From Anaerolineales bacterium (GTDB lineage: Bacteria; Chloroflexota; Anaerolineae; Anaerolineales; UBA11858), in assembly GCA_021108255.1 (NCBI GenBank), contig JAIORG010000152.1, positions 1 through 34,404 of the forward strand: a stretch of DNA of 34,404 bases. The letters are read 5' to 3'. Of this stretch, positions 15,231 through 22,247 are shown one piece after another. A model generated the notes under the pieces. It was given only the letters and a program-made list of their open reading frames with translations, had not been told where the DNA came from and did not search any database. Position numbers and translations under genes: made by a program. Position 1 is the stretch's first letter. Each line of letters opens with the position of its first letter.

Positions 15231-15947
15231 ATGATCAGAAATGATGGACGAAAAAATAACCAAATTCGTCCCGTGGAATTTGTGTTGGACTATGTTGATT
15301 ATCCCGAAGGATCAGTTCTCATTTCTATTGGGAATACACGGGTCCTGTGCAATGTTAGTATTGAGGACCAGGTGCCGGCATGGATGGAGAAAAATGATTT
15401 ACCAGGCGGCTGGATTACAGCTGAGTACGCACTTTTACCGCGGTCAACTACAATCCGGGTAAGAAGGGAAACTCAGGGTCTTAGCGGCAGAACCCAGGAA
15501 ATCAAGCGGTTGATCGGAAGATCACTCCGGGCAGGATTTAATCTTGGCTTGCTGGGAAACAGGACATTCATTGTCGATTGCGATGTACTGCAGGCAGACG
15601 GCGGAACCAGAACCGCGTCCGTTACCGGCGGATATGCTGCTCTCTGCCTGGCTTTGAAGGACTTGGTGGAGGGAGGATCCATTTCATCTGAAGTGTTTTT
15701 ATCTCCAGTGGCAGCAATTAGTGTTGGTATCCTTTCTGGCACTCCTGTCCTGGATCTAAATTATGCTGAAGACTCACAAGCCGAAGCAGATCTCAATGTT
15801 GTGATGAATCAAGCGGGGGAATTTATCGAAATTCAAGGTACCGGGGAAGGATCTACATTCTCGCGGGAAGTTCTGGATACGATGCTTGAGTATGCTGAAT
15901 CAGGTATCCAGCAGTTGATCTCCAAACATATATCCGACATATTATAA
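15231..15947 (+). CDS. rph: Ribonuclease PH
   Basis: RNase PH is a phosphorolytic 3'-5' exoribonuclease that trims tRNA 3' ends. The 238-aa length is normal. Family landmarks are RPVEFVLDYVDYPEGSVLIS, the Arg-rich QGLSGRTQEIKRLIGRSLRA, the phosphate/substrate motif DCDVLQADGGTRTASVTGGY and the DLNYAEDSQAEADLNVVM acidic segment. AAGGA precedes the ATG by 8 nt. The gene ends at a terminator shared with the convergent foldase gene. Confidence 0.96.
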   Translation: MIRNDGRKNNQIRPVEFVLDYVDYPEGSVLISIGNTRVLCNVSIEDQVPAWMEKNDLPGGWITAEYALLPRSTTIRVRRETQGLSGRTQEIKRLIGRSLRAGFNLGLLGNRTFIVDCDVLQADGGTRTASVTGGYAALCLALKDLVEGGSISSEVFLSPVAAISVGILSGTPVLDLNYAEDSQAEADLNVVMNQAGEFIEIQGTGEGSTFSREVLDTMLEYAESGIQQLISKHISDIL

Positions 15948-15948
15948 A

Positions 15949-15985
15949 AAAACCCCCACAATCCGTTTCCGGCTGCGGGGGTTTT
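15949..15985. terminator. Bidirectional terminator between rph and the foldase gene
   Basis: AAAACCCCC (15949-15957) pairs with GGGGGTTTT (15977-15985) across a 19-nt loop, itself containing CCG/CGG. The stem has T-runs on both strands, so it can stop rph on plus and the foldase operon on minus. Confidence 0.85.
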
Positions 15986-16009
15986 AGTTATTGGATTTAA
16001 CATTTATTG

Positions 16010-17335
16010 CTACGGACCCACGGCTGGGGCGGGCTGCTGACTAGTCTGGAATTGAATATAATCAATCACTTCCTGAGGCAATACTGGTTCGCTTGGAACA
16101 AAGGAAATCCAGTCCTCATTTATTTCCACTTCGTACTCGAGCCTTTTTTCGATCATCCATTCAGAAAAAGCCTGGTTTCGTAGATTTTCTAATGCCGCTT
16201 CATCAATTGGCATTTGTTCTTTGCCGAGGGCCTGCAGAATGTGCCAGCCGAAATCGGTTTGAACTGGATCACTGATTTCACCCACTTCAAGCGCAAAGGC
16301 AGCTTCTTCAAAGGGCTGAACCATCATACCGAGGGCAAACCAACCCAAATCTCCTCCGTTGTCTTTGTTGGTTTCGTCTGAGGAATATTCTGCTGCCAGG
16401 ACGACAAAATCCTGCCCGTCAGCCAATTTGTCAGTGACTTCCAGGGCGGTTAGTTCATCTTCAACAAGAATATGACGAACCCATATCTGCTCCTGAGTCT
16501 GAGTAATATCCGCTGACAAGATATTCATCAATTCTTTCCTGACGAGATACATTCCTACCATGTCCCGGAAAGTCTGCTCTTTGATCTCTTCATTGGTTAG
16601 TACATCCATGTAATTCTGATAGTTTACTTCATAAAGGTCCAGGGTGTACTCTGTGGGTATTAGCAGCGGAGTTGCAGTAGGATCTGGTTCGCCTTCCGGG
16701 GCTTCCTCAATCTGGGGAGTATTTGTCGGCAAAGTGCTTTGATTTTCTTCCTGATCCTCTTCAGGTGAATCTGTTGGGGGGACAAGTGTCATCTGCAGAG
16801 AGGTCATTGTAGAAGTCGGAAGCGGTTCATTGATGGGGATAGGTGTTGGAGTCCCTTCGGGGAAGTAGCCGAAAACTGACCTGATTTCCTGATCAATTTG
16901 AGCTTCATCCACTTCGATTCCCATTTTTTCAGCTTCCGCAAGGATTATGAGATCGTCGGATATGGTTTGAATCACTTCTTCCCCGATTAAAAGAGGTTGT
17001 GAGAGCTGTGTGGTAGCCAATATTATCTGCTGTTCAAAATAGGCAAATATATCTGGCGTTCCGCCTAAACTCTGGACAAATTCAATCAACTGATAGGTTT
17101 GATTGATAATCTGAAATCTTTGATACCGGACCCGTTGTTCAAATTCAACAACATTAACATTCCTGGAGTCCAGTTGAACGATAGGTGTTTTTGGTTTCAG
17201 GACATATTTGTCCAGCACACCATAGGCAACCAAACTGAAAACAGCAACCAGGACCACTATTGTGGATATGATGATAGTCCTTTTTTGAAGGTCTTCTTTT
17301 TCTTTCTGAGCAACAAACTTATTTTTTCGAGGCAT
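16010..17335 (-). CDS. Membrane-anchored peptidyl-prolyl isomerase (PPIC/parvulin, SurA/PrsA-like foldase)
   Basis: A 441-aa protein with a basic cytoplasmic start, one transmembrane anchor at about residues 20-41, and the rest outside. Residues about 50-160 form a SurA_N-like chaperone region. Residues about 160-232 are a Pro/Thr/Glu-rich low-complexity insert, a spacer inside the chaperone part. Residues about 287-372 are a PPIC domain: VRHILVEDELTALEVTDKL, FVVLAAEYSSDETNKDNGGD, LGWFALGMMVQPFEEAAFAL, and FGWHILQAL. There is no lipobox, unlike PrsA. It probably helps exported proteins fold. It lies 50 nt after rpsR and may be the last gene of the rpsF operon. Confidence 0.85.
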   Translation of the reverse strand: MPRKNKFVAQKEKEDLQKRTIIISTIVVLVAVFSLVAYGVLDKYVLKPKTPIVQLDSRNVNVVEFEQRVRYQRFQIINQTYQLIEFVQSLGGTPDIFAYFEQQIILATTQLSQPLLIGEEVIQTISDDLIILAEAEKMGIEVDEAQIDQEIRSVFGYFPEGTPTPIPINEPLPTSTMTSLQMTLVPPTDSPEEDQEENQSTLPTNTPQIEEAPEGEPDPTATPLLIPTEYTLDLYEVNYQNYMDVLTNEEIKEQTFRDMVGMYLVRKELMNILSADITQTQEQIWVRHILVEDELTALEVTDKLADGQDFVVLAAEYSSDETNKDNGGDLGWFALGMMVQPFEEAAFALEVGEISDPVQTDFGWHILQALGKEQMPIDEAALENLRNQAFSEWMIEKRLEYEVEINEDWISFVPSEPVLPQEVIDYIQFQTSQQPAPAVGP

Positions 17336-17385
17336 GATAGTTTCCGTTTTTTTTACTAGAGAGTAATTAATAGCTGAAGGTTATC

Positions 17386-17643
17386 CTAGCGGAGGGATTC
17401 TCCTGTAAAGGGAAGAAGAGCCAGGTGGCGTGATCGCTTGATTGCCCTGGCCAGCTGCCGCTGATGTTTCGCGCAGGTGCCGGTCTGTCGCCGGGCCCGG
17501 ATTTTTCCGTGATCGCTCACAAATCGGCCCAGTGTCTCAATATCTTTATAATCAATGGTCATTTTAGGGTTTGCACAAAACCTGCATTCTCTTTCCCTAT
17601 GATATTTCTCTCTGTCGTAACGTTTTCTCTCTCTCTCTGCCAT
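17386..17643 (-). CDS. rpsR: 30S ribosomal protein S18 (zinc-ribbon form)
   Basis: The product (85 aa) binds S6 on the 30S platform. Core motifs are present: [42 protein letters not shown] and HLALLPF. Cys20 and Cys23 (CRFC) with the Cys and His of TGTCAKH indicate the zinc-binding S18 form, whereas many bacteria have the Cys-less one. The frame is open from a TTG at 17649, but AAGGAG six nt before ATG 17643 fixes the start. It is the third gene of the conserved rpsF-ssb-rpsR order. Confidence 0.95.
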   Translation of the reverse strand: MAERERKRYDREKYHRERECRFCANPKMTIDYKDIETLGRFVSDHGKIRARRQTGTCAKHQRQLARAIKRSRHLALLPFTGESLR

Positions 17644-17680
17644 TATCAACTCCTTAAAAGTAGTTTATATCTAGTTCAAA

Positions 17681-18076
17681 TTAAAAGGGATATTCATCCT
17701 CTGAAAAGGTGCCTTCGCCAGGCTCTGATTCCAGTTCTCCGGATTTGCTGTCCAGCATGAGCATTTCCTGGGCGATCACTTCCACTGTTGAATGATTGCC
17801 GCCTTCCTCATCCTGCCACTGCCGGGTATGTAGACGTCCCTCAATGTATACTTGCTGTCCTTTGGTAAGGTATTGGTTGCAAATCTCTGCCAGCTTTCCC
17901 CAGGTGACTACATTAAACCATTCGGTTTCTGACTTTTTCTCACCATCTGCTGACTTCCAGCTGCGGTTCGCGGCCAATTGAAATTTGGTTAATGGACGAC
18001 CTGATGGTGTATAGCGCATCTCAGGTTCATGGCCCAATCTTCCAATGAGCATTACTTTATTCAGACCTCTGGTCAT
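17681..18076 (-). CDS. ssb: Single-stranded DNA-binding protein
   Basis: SSB coats single-stranded DNA in replication and repair. The product is 131 aa: an OB fold from GLNKVMLIGRLGHEPEMRYT through WFNVVTWGKLAEICNQYL and GQQVYIEGRLHTRQWQDE, then a short acidic tail ending DEYPF, close to the canonical DIPF-type tip that recruits partner proteins. The start at ATG 18076 has AAGGAG 7 nt upstream; 17 more upstream codons are open but lack a site. The linker between OB fold and tip is only about 30 residues, shorter than in many SSBs. Confidence 0.95.
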   Translation of the reverse strand: MTRGLNKVMLIGRLGHEPEMRYTPSGRPLTKFQLAANRSWKSADGEKKSETEWFNVVTWGKLAEICNQYLTKGQQVYIEGRLHTRQWQDEEGGNHSTVEVIAQEMLMLDSKSGELESEPGEGTFSEDEYPF

Positions 18077-18130
18077 AGAATGGCTCCTTAACGAAGAAAA
18101 ATCTAACCAGCTGCTTTTTCTATCCAAATA

Positions 18131-18155
18131 CAGGAGCAGGTATAACCTGCTCCTG
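18131..18155 (-). other. Strong intercistronic hairpin between rpsF and ssb
   Basis: CAGGAGCAGGT and ACCTGCTCCTG form a perfect 11-bp inverted repeat with a 3-nt loop. It starts 5 nt after the rpsF stop and ends 54 nt before the ssb start. The following bases are TATTTGG on the minus strand, not a U-run, so it is a poor terminator. An RNA-processing or 3'-end-protection element that lowers or uncouples ssb expression is plausible. Confidence 0.8.
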
Positions 18156-18160
18156 GTGAA

Positions 18161-18448
18161 TTAGTCATCCCGATTGATAATCAGGAAGCGCAATATGGAT
18201 TCTTGAAGGCGGAAATTGTGTTCAAGAGTAGCAACTGCAGATGGTTCCAGTTTTAAATTGAAAAGGAAATATTGGCCTTCTTTGTGTTTGTCGATCAAGT
18301 AGCTGAACTTTTGTCTTCCCCACTCTTCAAAAGATTCAATGGATCCCCCTGTATCAGTTATCCAGCTCTTTACTTTTTCTACAATTTCAGCTGTTGCTTC
18401 TTCTTCAAATTCCGGGGTAACGATTATGACGAGTTCGTAGTCTCGCAT
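18161..18448 (-). CDS. rpsF: 30S ribosomal protein S6
   Basis: The product (95 aa) pairs with S18 in the 30S platform. The pattern is typical: RDYELVIIVTPEFEEEA at the start, FEEWGRQKFSYLIDKHKEGQYFLFNLK in the middle and a C-terminal RFLIINRDD. Two ATGs are adjacent. The second (18448) has the better 5-nt distance to GGAGG, and the first (18451) lies only 2 nt from it, so I use the second. It is the first gene of the rpsF-ssb-rpsR unit. Confidence 0.94.
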   Translation of the reverse strand: MRDYELVIIVTPEFEEEATAEIVEKVKSWITDTGGSIESFEEWGRQKFSYLIDKHKEGQYFLFNLKLEPSAVATLEHNFRLQESILRFLIINRDD

Positions 18449-18451
18449 CAT

Positions 18452-18703
18452 ATCCTCCTTTCCTCGGGCTTGTCTCCAGACAGTGTGGTCAGCACGCCGG
18501 AAACGGAAAGTAAATTGGTTAGGTGACCGAGGGAGAGTTTAGCATAGATGGAAGTATTTGGGAAGGGTGAACAGGTGGTAAGAAATCCGGTAGATAATAG
18601 TTTCACCAGGACTGGTTTCCGGGGTGGGGAAGATTGATAAAGTCTCTACCGGGAGCTGCAATAATAGAGGAAATCTGTAATAAGGATTAGGTTCCTGGAG
18701 TTC
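18452..18703 (-). other. rpsF leader and promoter region
   Basis: This 252-nt gap separates mttB from rpsF. The leader after the promoter can form GGTCA/TGACC (minus 18528-18524 with 18491-18487) and a small TGTC-loop-GACA hairpin (18482-18471) just before the ribosome-binding site. CCG occurs twice in the loop, which recalls the S6:S18 autoregulatory mRNA motif, but I cannot confirm a match. No terminator with a U-run is seen after mttB, and no other gene. Confidence 0.45.
18536..18564 (-). promoter_or_regulatory. Candidate promoter of the rpsF operon
   Basis: On the minus strand TTCCCA (18564-18559), a 17-nt spacer and TAAACT (18541-18536) with an extended TGC in front. Each hexamer matches consensus at four of six positions. 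The leader would be about 80 nt. Confidence 0.5.
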
Positions 18704-20164
18704 TTAACCTGGTAGAGGCGGGAGTTTTGCCATGCCGAAATTTTGGGCAGCACGAGTTGTGATTTGGCGCATTTCATCGCGGGTGGATTGATCCAGGGTT
18801 GGCTCTTCATAACTGGCAATCAGTGTATTGACCTGGTCTTTTGCCCGATCCCAGCTGTTTAGTGCCCCGTTTCTTTCCCATTCTTCTGCTGTTTGGCGGT
18901 CGATAATGGGAGAGGGATAATAAAATTCATCTTTGAACCAGCGATGAGTATGATCGTGGATGATGAACTCTGATTGGTGACCAACTTCCCGGATCAGATC
19001 CAGGGCAATGGGATTATCCCTAATCTGAATACCCCGGCTGAGATGTTTTGCAATCCCGATAATATCAGCGTCAATAACTAATTTTTCAAGGCTCTGGCAG
19101 TTTTCAAAGGCCATCATGCCGGCACCGGAAACCATGTTTACGCCGGACAGGGCAGCCAGGATAGTTCCAGCAGAAGTTTCCAGCCCACATTGGGCATCTA
19201 CAACCTTTGCATCAGACATGCCGAGGTAGGCTTGAGTTGGCAGCTGCAGAGCCTGTCCGATTTGCGCATAGGCAACATCAATCATCCAGGTACCTACAGC
19301 TCCCATCGGAGTTGTGCTGTTTTTCATATCGAAGATAGCTGGAGATCCACCCCAGACTATCCTTGCTCCTTCTCCTGCCAATTGAGCAATTGTTATCCCG
19401 CTTAAACATTCTGCTGTATGCTGGACAACCGCGCCGGCCAAAGTTACCGGAGAAGTCGCTCCTGCCATGGGCATGGGTACTATCTGGAGTGGAATTTCGA
19501 ACCTGGCACAATCGATTAAATTCTGGCAGGTTTGATTGCTCCATTTTAGAGGAGGGGAGGGGCAGACATCAAAGATAGCCAGCGGTTTTTTTTGAAGGTT
19601 CGTTAATCCGCCTGCAGCTGTAACCAGAAGATTCTTCATAATCTCCCAGGTATCAATTCGGAAAGCGCCGGTAACGATTGGCTTGGACATGTAATTTAAT
19701 GCCAGGTACAGACGGTATAAATCTTTAATTTCCTCTGTTACATCTGAACAGACTAAGGCCGTGCTCTGGGCATCTATTTGGGGAAGCATCTCAACTAATT
19801 TTATAAATTGGATAAAATCTTCAGTTACCGCCTCACGAGCTCTCTGGGTTCCCCGATCAAGGATAGTAAGGGCTGATGAGCCGGGATTAAAATGGACTTG
19901 ACTTGATCCGTACTGAATAATTGGATCTCCCCTGAGATTGTAAAGAGCAAAGGAATTTGGACAGCTCTCCAACGCACTCCGGACGATTTTTTCAGGAATT
20001 CTAACGACCTGGCTGTTAAGGTCTGCTTTAGCTCCAGCTGCAAGGAGCAGCTCCTTGCCATCCTGATTGTGAAGTTCAATCCCGGGATTTTCCAGCAAGG
20101 CGAATCCCTCATCGATGATTTTTTGAACTGTCTCACTTGTGAGAAGATTGAGTGAAGGTCTCAT
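18704..20164 (-). CDS. MttB-superfamily (trimethylamine methyltransferase-like) protein, non-pyrrolysine
   Basis: A 486-aa TIM-barrel methyltransferase of the MttB family, which moves methyl groups from quaternary or tertiary amines to a corrinoid protein. Family regions include the N-terminal TVQKIIDEGFALLENPGIEL, YMSKPIVTGAF, MPMAGATSPVTLAGAVVQH and LGMSDAKVVDAQCGLETSAG. True MttB carries pyrrolysine encoded by an in-frame UAG; this gene has no internal stop and has ordinary residues around Cys326, where I expect the active site by family resemblance. Non-Pyl members act on glycine betaine, proline betaine or carnitine. No corrinoid protein or activating ATPase is nearby, so the substrate is unknown. 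AGGAG lies 8 nt before the ATG. Confidence 0.85.
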   Translation of the reverse strand: MRPSLNLLTSETVQKIIDEGFALLENPGIELHNQDGKELLLAAGAKADLNSQVVRIPEKIVRSALESCPNSFALYNLRGDPIIQYGSSQVHFNPGSSALTILDRGTQRAREAVTEDFIQFIKLVEMLPQIDAQSTALVCSDVTEEIKDLYRLYLALNYMSKPIVTGAFRIDTWEIMKNLLVTAAGGLTNLQKKPLAIFDVCPSPPLKWSNQTCQNLIDCARFEIPLQIVPMPMAGATSPVTLAGAVVQHTAECLSGITIAQLAGEGARIVWGGSPAIFDMKNSTTPMGAVGTWMIDVAYAQIGQALQLPTQAYLGMSDAKVVDAQCGLETSAGTILAALSGVNMVSGAGMMAFENCQSLEKLVIDADIIGIAKHLSRGIQIRDNPIALDLIREVGHQSEFIIHDHTHRWFKDEFYYPSPIIDRQTAEEWERNGALNSWDRAKDQVNTLIASYEEPTLDQSTRDEMRQITTRAAQNFGMAKLPPLPG

Positions 20165-20184
20165 CTGAGTTTCTCCTGCTGCTA

Positions 20185-20217
20185 TAGAAAACCCCAGCCG
20201 GTTTGTTCAGCTGGGGT
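20185..20217 (-). terminator. Terminator after the sufR-DUF59 unit, just upstream of mttB
   Basis: ACCCCAGC (20217-20210) and GCTGGGGT (20198-20191) form an 8-bp stem with an 11-nt loop, followed by TTTTC on the minus strand. Only about 20 nt then remain before the mttB start, barely room for its Shine-Dalgarno, so mttB expression seems to depend on readthrough. Confidence 0.75.
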
Positions 20218-20293
20218 GGTTTGGATACTATTGGTTATAACACAGCTTAATGAGTTCGTGGTTATCTGAGTTTCGAACACTGGATATGCTGAT

Positions 20294-20620
20294 TTAGTAC
20301 AAACCCCAATCCACAGGGTCATCTTCCATAAAGGAGCGGTCCCAGAACTCCCGACCCATCTCAATTGATGTTGGTATTCCAAGGACTTCTTCTGTTTTGC
20401 TGCGGCAAGCTTCCATTAACTGTGGGGCGTAAGGACAAAATGGAGTGGTAAAAATCATAGTAACGAGAGCTTTATCATCCTGGATTTGCACATCTCTAAC
20501 CAGCCCTAATTGAATGATATTCATCCCCAGTTCCGGGTCCATTACGTTCTGCAGCCCTTGATGAAGTGTATCGGCCAGTTCTGGAATTGTACTCTTTAAT
20601 TGCCAATTTTCTAACGACAT
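20294..20620 (-). CDS. DUF59/MIP18-family Fe-S assembly factor (SufT-like)
   Basis: A 108-aa single-domain protein of the DUF59 family (MIP18, PaaD, SufT), linked to maturation of Fe-S proteins. The family signatures are present: VMDPELGMNIIQLGLVRDV (DPE at the cluster-linked position) and the TTPFCPYAPQL loop with the conserved Cys. The ATG starts 2 nt after the sufR stop codon, so the two are translationally coupled. With the suf operon divergent next door, a role in cluster assembly or transfer is likely by context. Confidence 0.87.
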   Translation of the reverse strand: MSLENWQLKSTIPELADTLHQGLQNVMDPELGMNIIQLGLVRDVQIQDDKALVTMIFTTPFCPYAPQLMEACRSKTEEVLGIPTSIEMGREFWDRSFMEDDPVDWGLY

Positions 20621-20622
20621 TG

Positions 20623-21255
20623 TTATCCTTGTTCAGTGGGTTTTTTAATCAGGTACTTACACTGTTTATCTCCTTCGAGAATGCATTCAATCCGCACTGG
20701 TGTTGAGGAGATAAAATGGGTGATTAATTCCTTGTCAACTGCACAAATCTCAGGATAATCTTCCCCAACATGATGGTAGGGACAGCTTGCTCCTACCAGA
20801 TGATAATAGCCTTCTTCTTCCTGCAAATTGATTGTATATCCTTCTGCTGTTAACACTTCCTGAAGAAGTTGAAGTCGTTCTTCCAGCGTTAGATTCTCCA
20901 GGTTGACGTCCTTAGTAAGTTCACCGGCAATTTCTCTGGCCAGATTCTGGAATATTTCACCGAGTTCCTTCTCAGAGAGGTTAGCTTTTAACTGCTGCAG
21001 CAAATGAAGGGATAATTGCAAGTACCGTTGGGGGAACTGCTCCATACCCTTGTTGGTTAAGCTGTATACCAAACGGGGTCTTCCGACTCCGTGCCGTTCT
21101 TCTTCTGACTGAATTAAACCCTCCGCTTCCAGTTTAGTGATATGATGACGAACTGAAATAGGATTAATATCCACAGCTTCAGCTAAATCATTCACAGTTC
21201 TCCGTTGATGAAGGAGAAGGGCTCGAAGAACTCCATTTCGGGTGTTATTAATCAT
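20623..21255 (-). CDS. sufR: SufR-like Fe-S-sensing transcriptional regulator
   Basis: A 210-aa protein with an N-terminal winged helix-turn-helix (RRTVNDLAEAVDINPISVRHHITKLEAEGLI, about residues 18-48, then the wing GVGRPRLVYSLT) and a C-terminal domain with four cysteines: Cys158-x12-Cys171-x19-Cys191-x7-Cys199. Cyanobacterial SufR, which represses the suf operon when it holds a cluster, has the same architecture with a CX12C start. The exact ligands here are inferred. The gene is divergent from sufC, and the shared 177-nt region has two facing promoters with a palindrome between them. It has no good Shine-Dalgarno. Confidence 0.83.
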   Translation of the reverse strand: MINNTRNGVLRALLLHQRRTVNDLAEAVDINPISVRHHITKLEAEGLIQSEEERHGVGRPRLVYSLTNKGMEQFPQRYLQLSLHLLQQLKANLSEKELGEIFQNLAREIAGELTKDVNLENLTLEERLQLLQEVLTAEGYTINLQEEEGYYHLVGASCPYHHVGEDYPEICAVDKELITHFISSTPVRIECILEGDKQCKYLIKKPTEQG

Positions 21256-21290
21256 TGAATTTTCACAGGTATATTTAACCTTTCATAAAA

Positions 21291-21319
21291 AGTCTAACAT
21301 CGAAGGAAATAAATGTCAA
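21291..21319 (-). promoter_or_regulatory. sufR promoter
   Basis: On the minus strand a perfect TTGACA (21319-21314), a 17-nt spacer and TAGACT (21296-21291) with an extended TGT in front. The leader would be about 29 nt. Confidence 0.75.
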
Positions 21320-21329
21320 TAATTTATAT

Positions 21330-21339
21330 GATAATTATC
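21330..21339. promoter_or_regulatory. Candidate SufR operator between divergent -35 boxes
   Basis: GATAATTATC is a perfect 10-bp palindrome in the 27-nt stretch between the two facing -35 hexamers. The flanks TCAATA (21316) and TATTGA (21345) extend it imperfectly and overlap both -35 boxes, so a dimer bound here could block both promoters. It is not the CAAC-N6-GTTG type described for cyanobacteria, so assignment to SufR is by position only. Confidence 0.5.
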
Positions 21340-21346
21340 TTAAATA

Positions 21347-21375
21347 TTGACTTATCAGGGGAATTATGCTACAAT
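21347..21375 (+). promoter_or_regulatory. suf operon promoter
   Basis: TTGACT (21347-21352), a 17-nt spacer and TACAAT (21370-21375) with an extended TGC. Five of six positions match in each hexamer, a strong vegetative promoter. The leader is about 50 nt. Confidence 0.82.
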
Positions 21376-21432
21376 TTGCCCTGTCGAAAAAATGGGTAAA
21401 ATACCAAAAATCAATGATTGGAGCGGTTATAA

Positions 21433-22197
21433 ATGTCTGAGTTGGTTATTAATAATCTCCAAGTAAGTGTTGAAGATACTGAAATATTAAAAGGCGTGAA
21501 TCTCACAATAAAATCAGGTGAAGTTCATGCAGTCATGGGGCCTAATGGGACGGGAAAGTCAACCCTGGCATATGCATTAATGGGTCACCCCAAGTACAAA
21601 ATTACAGAGGGAGAGGCAACTCTGGATGGAAAGGATTTGTTGGATTTGGATCCAAACGAGCGCTCCAAGCTGGGATTATTCCTGGCCTTTCAATATCCAG
21701 TTGCCGTGCCAGGAGTATCGGTTGCTAACTTCTTGCGGACAGCCATTAATGCCCATCGGAAAGGACAGAATCCTGAAGATAAAGGCATCTCGATTCCTGA
21801 TTTCAGAAAAAAACTAAAAGAAAAAATGGCCCTCCTTGACATGGATGAATCTTTTGCCGGAAGGTATCTAAATGATGGTTTTTCCGGGGGAGAGAAAAAG
21901 AGGGTTGAGATTTTGCAGATGGCCACTCTGGAACCCAAGATTTCTATTCTGGATGAAACTGATTCCGGATTAGACATTGATGCCTTGAAGATCGTGGCCC
22001 ATGGGATCAAAGCTGTCAACAAAAAAGACCAGGGCATCTTGGTAATTACCCATTATCAGAGAATATTAAATTACATCACACCAGATTTTGTTCATGTGAT
22101 GTTGAATGGCAGGATTGTTGAATCTGGCGGCCCTGAGCTGGCTCTCCGCTTGGAAGAAGAGGGGTATGAGTGGTTGCGGGAGAAGCACGCCGTATAG
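21433..22197 (+). CDS. sufC: Fe-S cluster assembly ATPase SufC
   Basis: The product (254 aa) is the ABC-type ATPase of the SufBC2D scaffold complex; ATP binding changes its shape so a cluster can form between SufB and SufD. Walker [10 protein letters not shown], the SufC-type signature [17 protein letters not shown], Walker [17 protein letters not shown] and switch His in VITHYQRIL are intact. DETDSGLD instead of DEPTSALD is typical of SufC. GGAG lies about 9 nt before the ATG. It is the first gene of the operon; sufB follows after 50 nt. Confidence 0.97.
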   Translation: MSELVINNLQVSVEDTEILKGVNLTIKSGEVHAVMGPNGTGKSTLAYALMGHPKYKITEGEATLDGKDLLDLDPNERSKLGLFLAFQYPVAVPGVSVANFLRTAINAHRKGQNPEDKGISIPDFRKKLKEKMALLDMDESFAGRYLNDGFSGGEKKRVEILQMATLEPKISILDETDSGLDIDALKIVAHGIKAVNKKDQGILVITHYQRILNYITPDFVHVMLNGRIVESGGPELALRLEEEGYEWLREKHAV

Positions 22198-22247
22198 GTT
22201 TCTTTTTAGAAGGCGCTTTCCTTCGTTAAATTTTAGGAGTATTTCTC

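Noticed and set aside
18704-20164. Pyrrolysine (in-frame UAG) in the MttB homologue
   Set aside because: The frame is uninterrupted from start to stop, and the expected active-site region is encoded by ordinary codons.
20174-20209. A promoter for mttB overlapping the hairpin (TGAACA-N17-TATAGC on minus)
   Set aside because: Each hexamer matches only four of six positions, and transcription would begin inside the AGGAG ribosome-binding site, removing it.
22209-22224. GAAGG-loop-CCTTC hairpin between sufC and sufB as a terminator
   Set aside because: The stem has only five pairs and no U-run, and sufB must be co-expressed with sufC. It is at most a minor mRNA feature.
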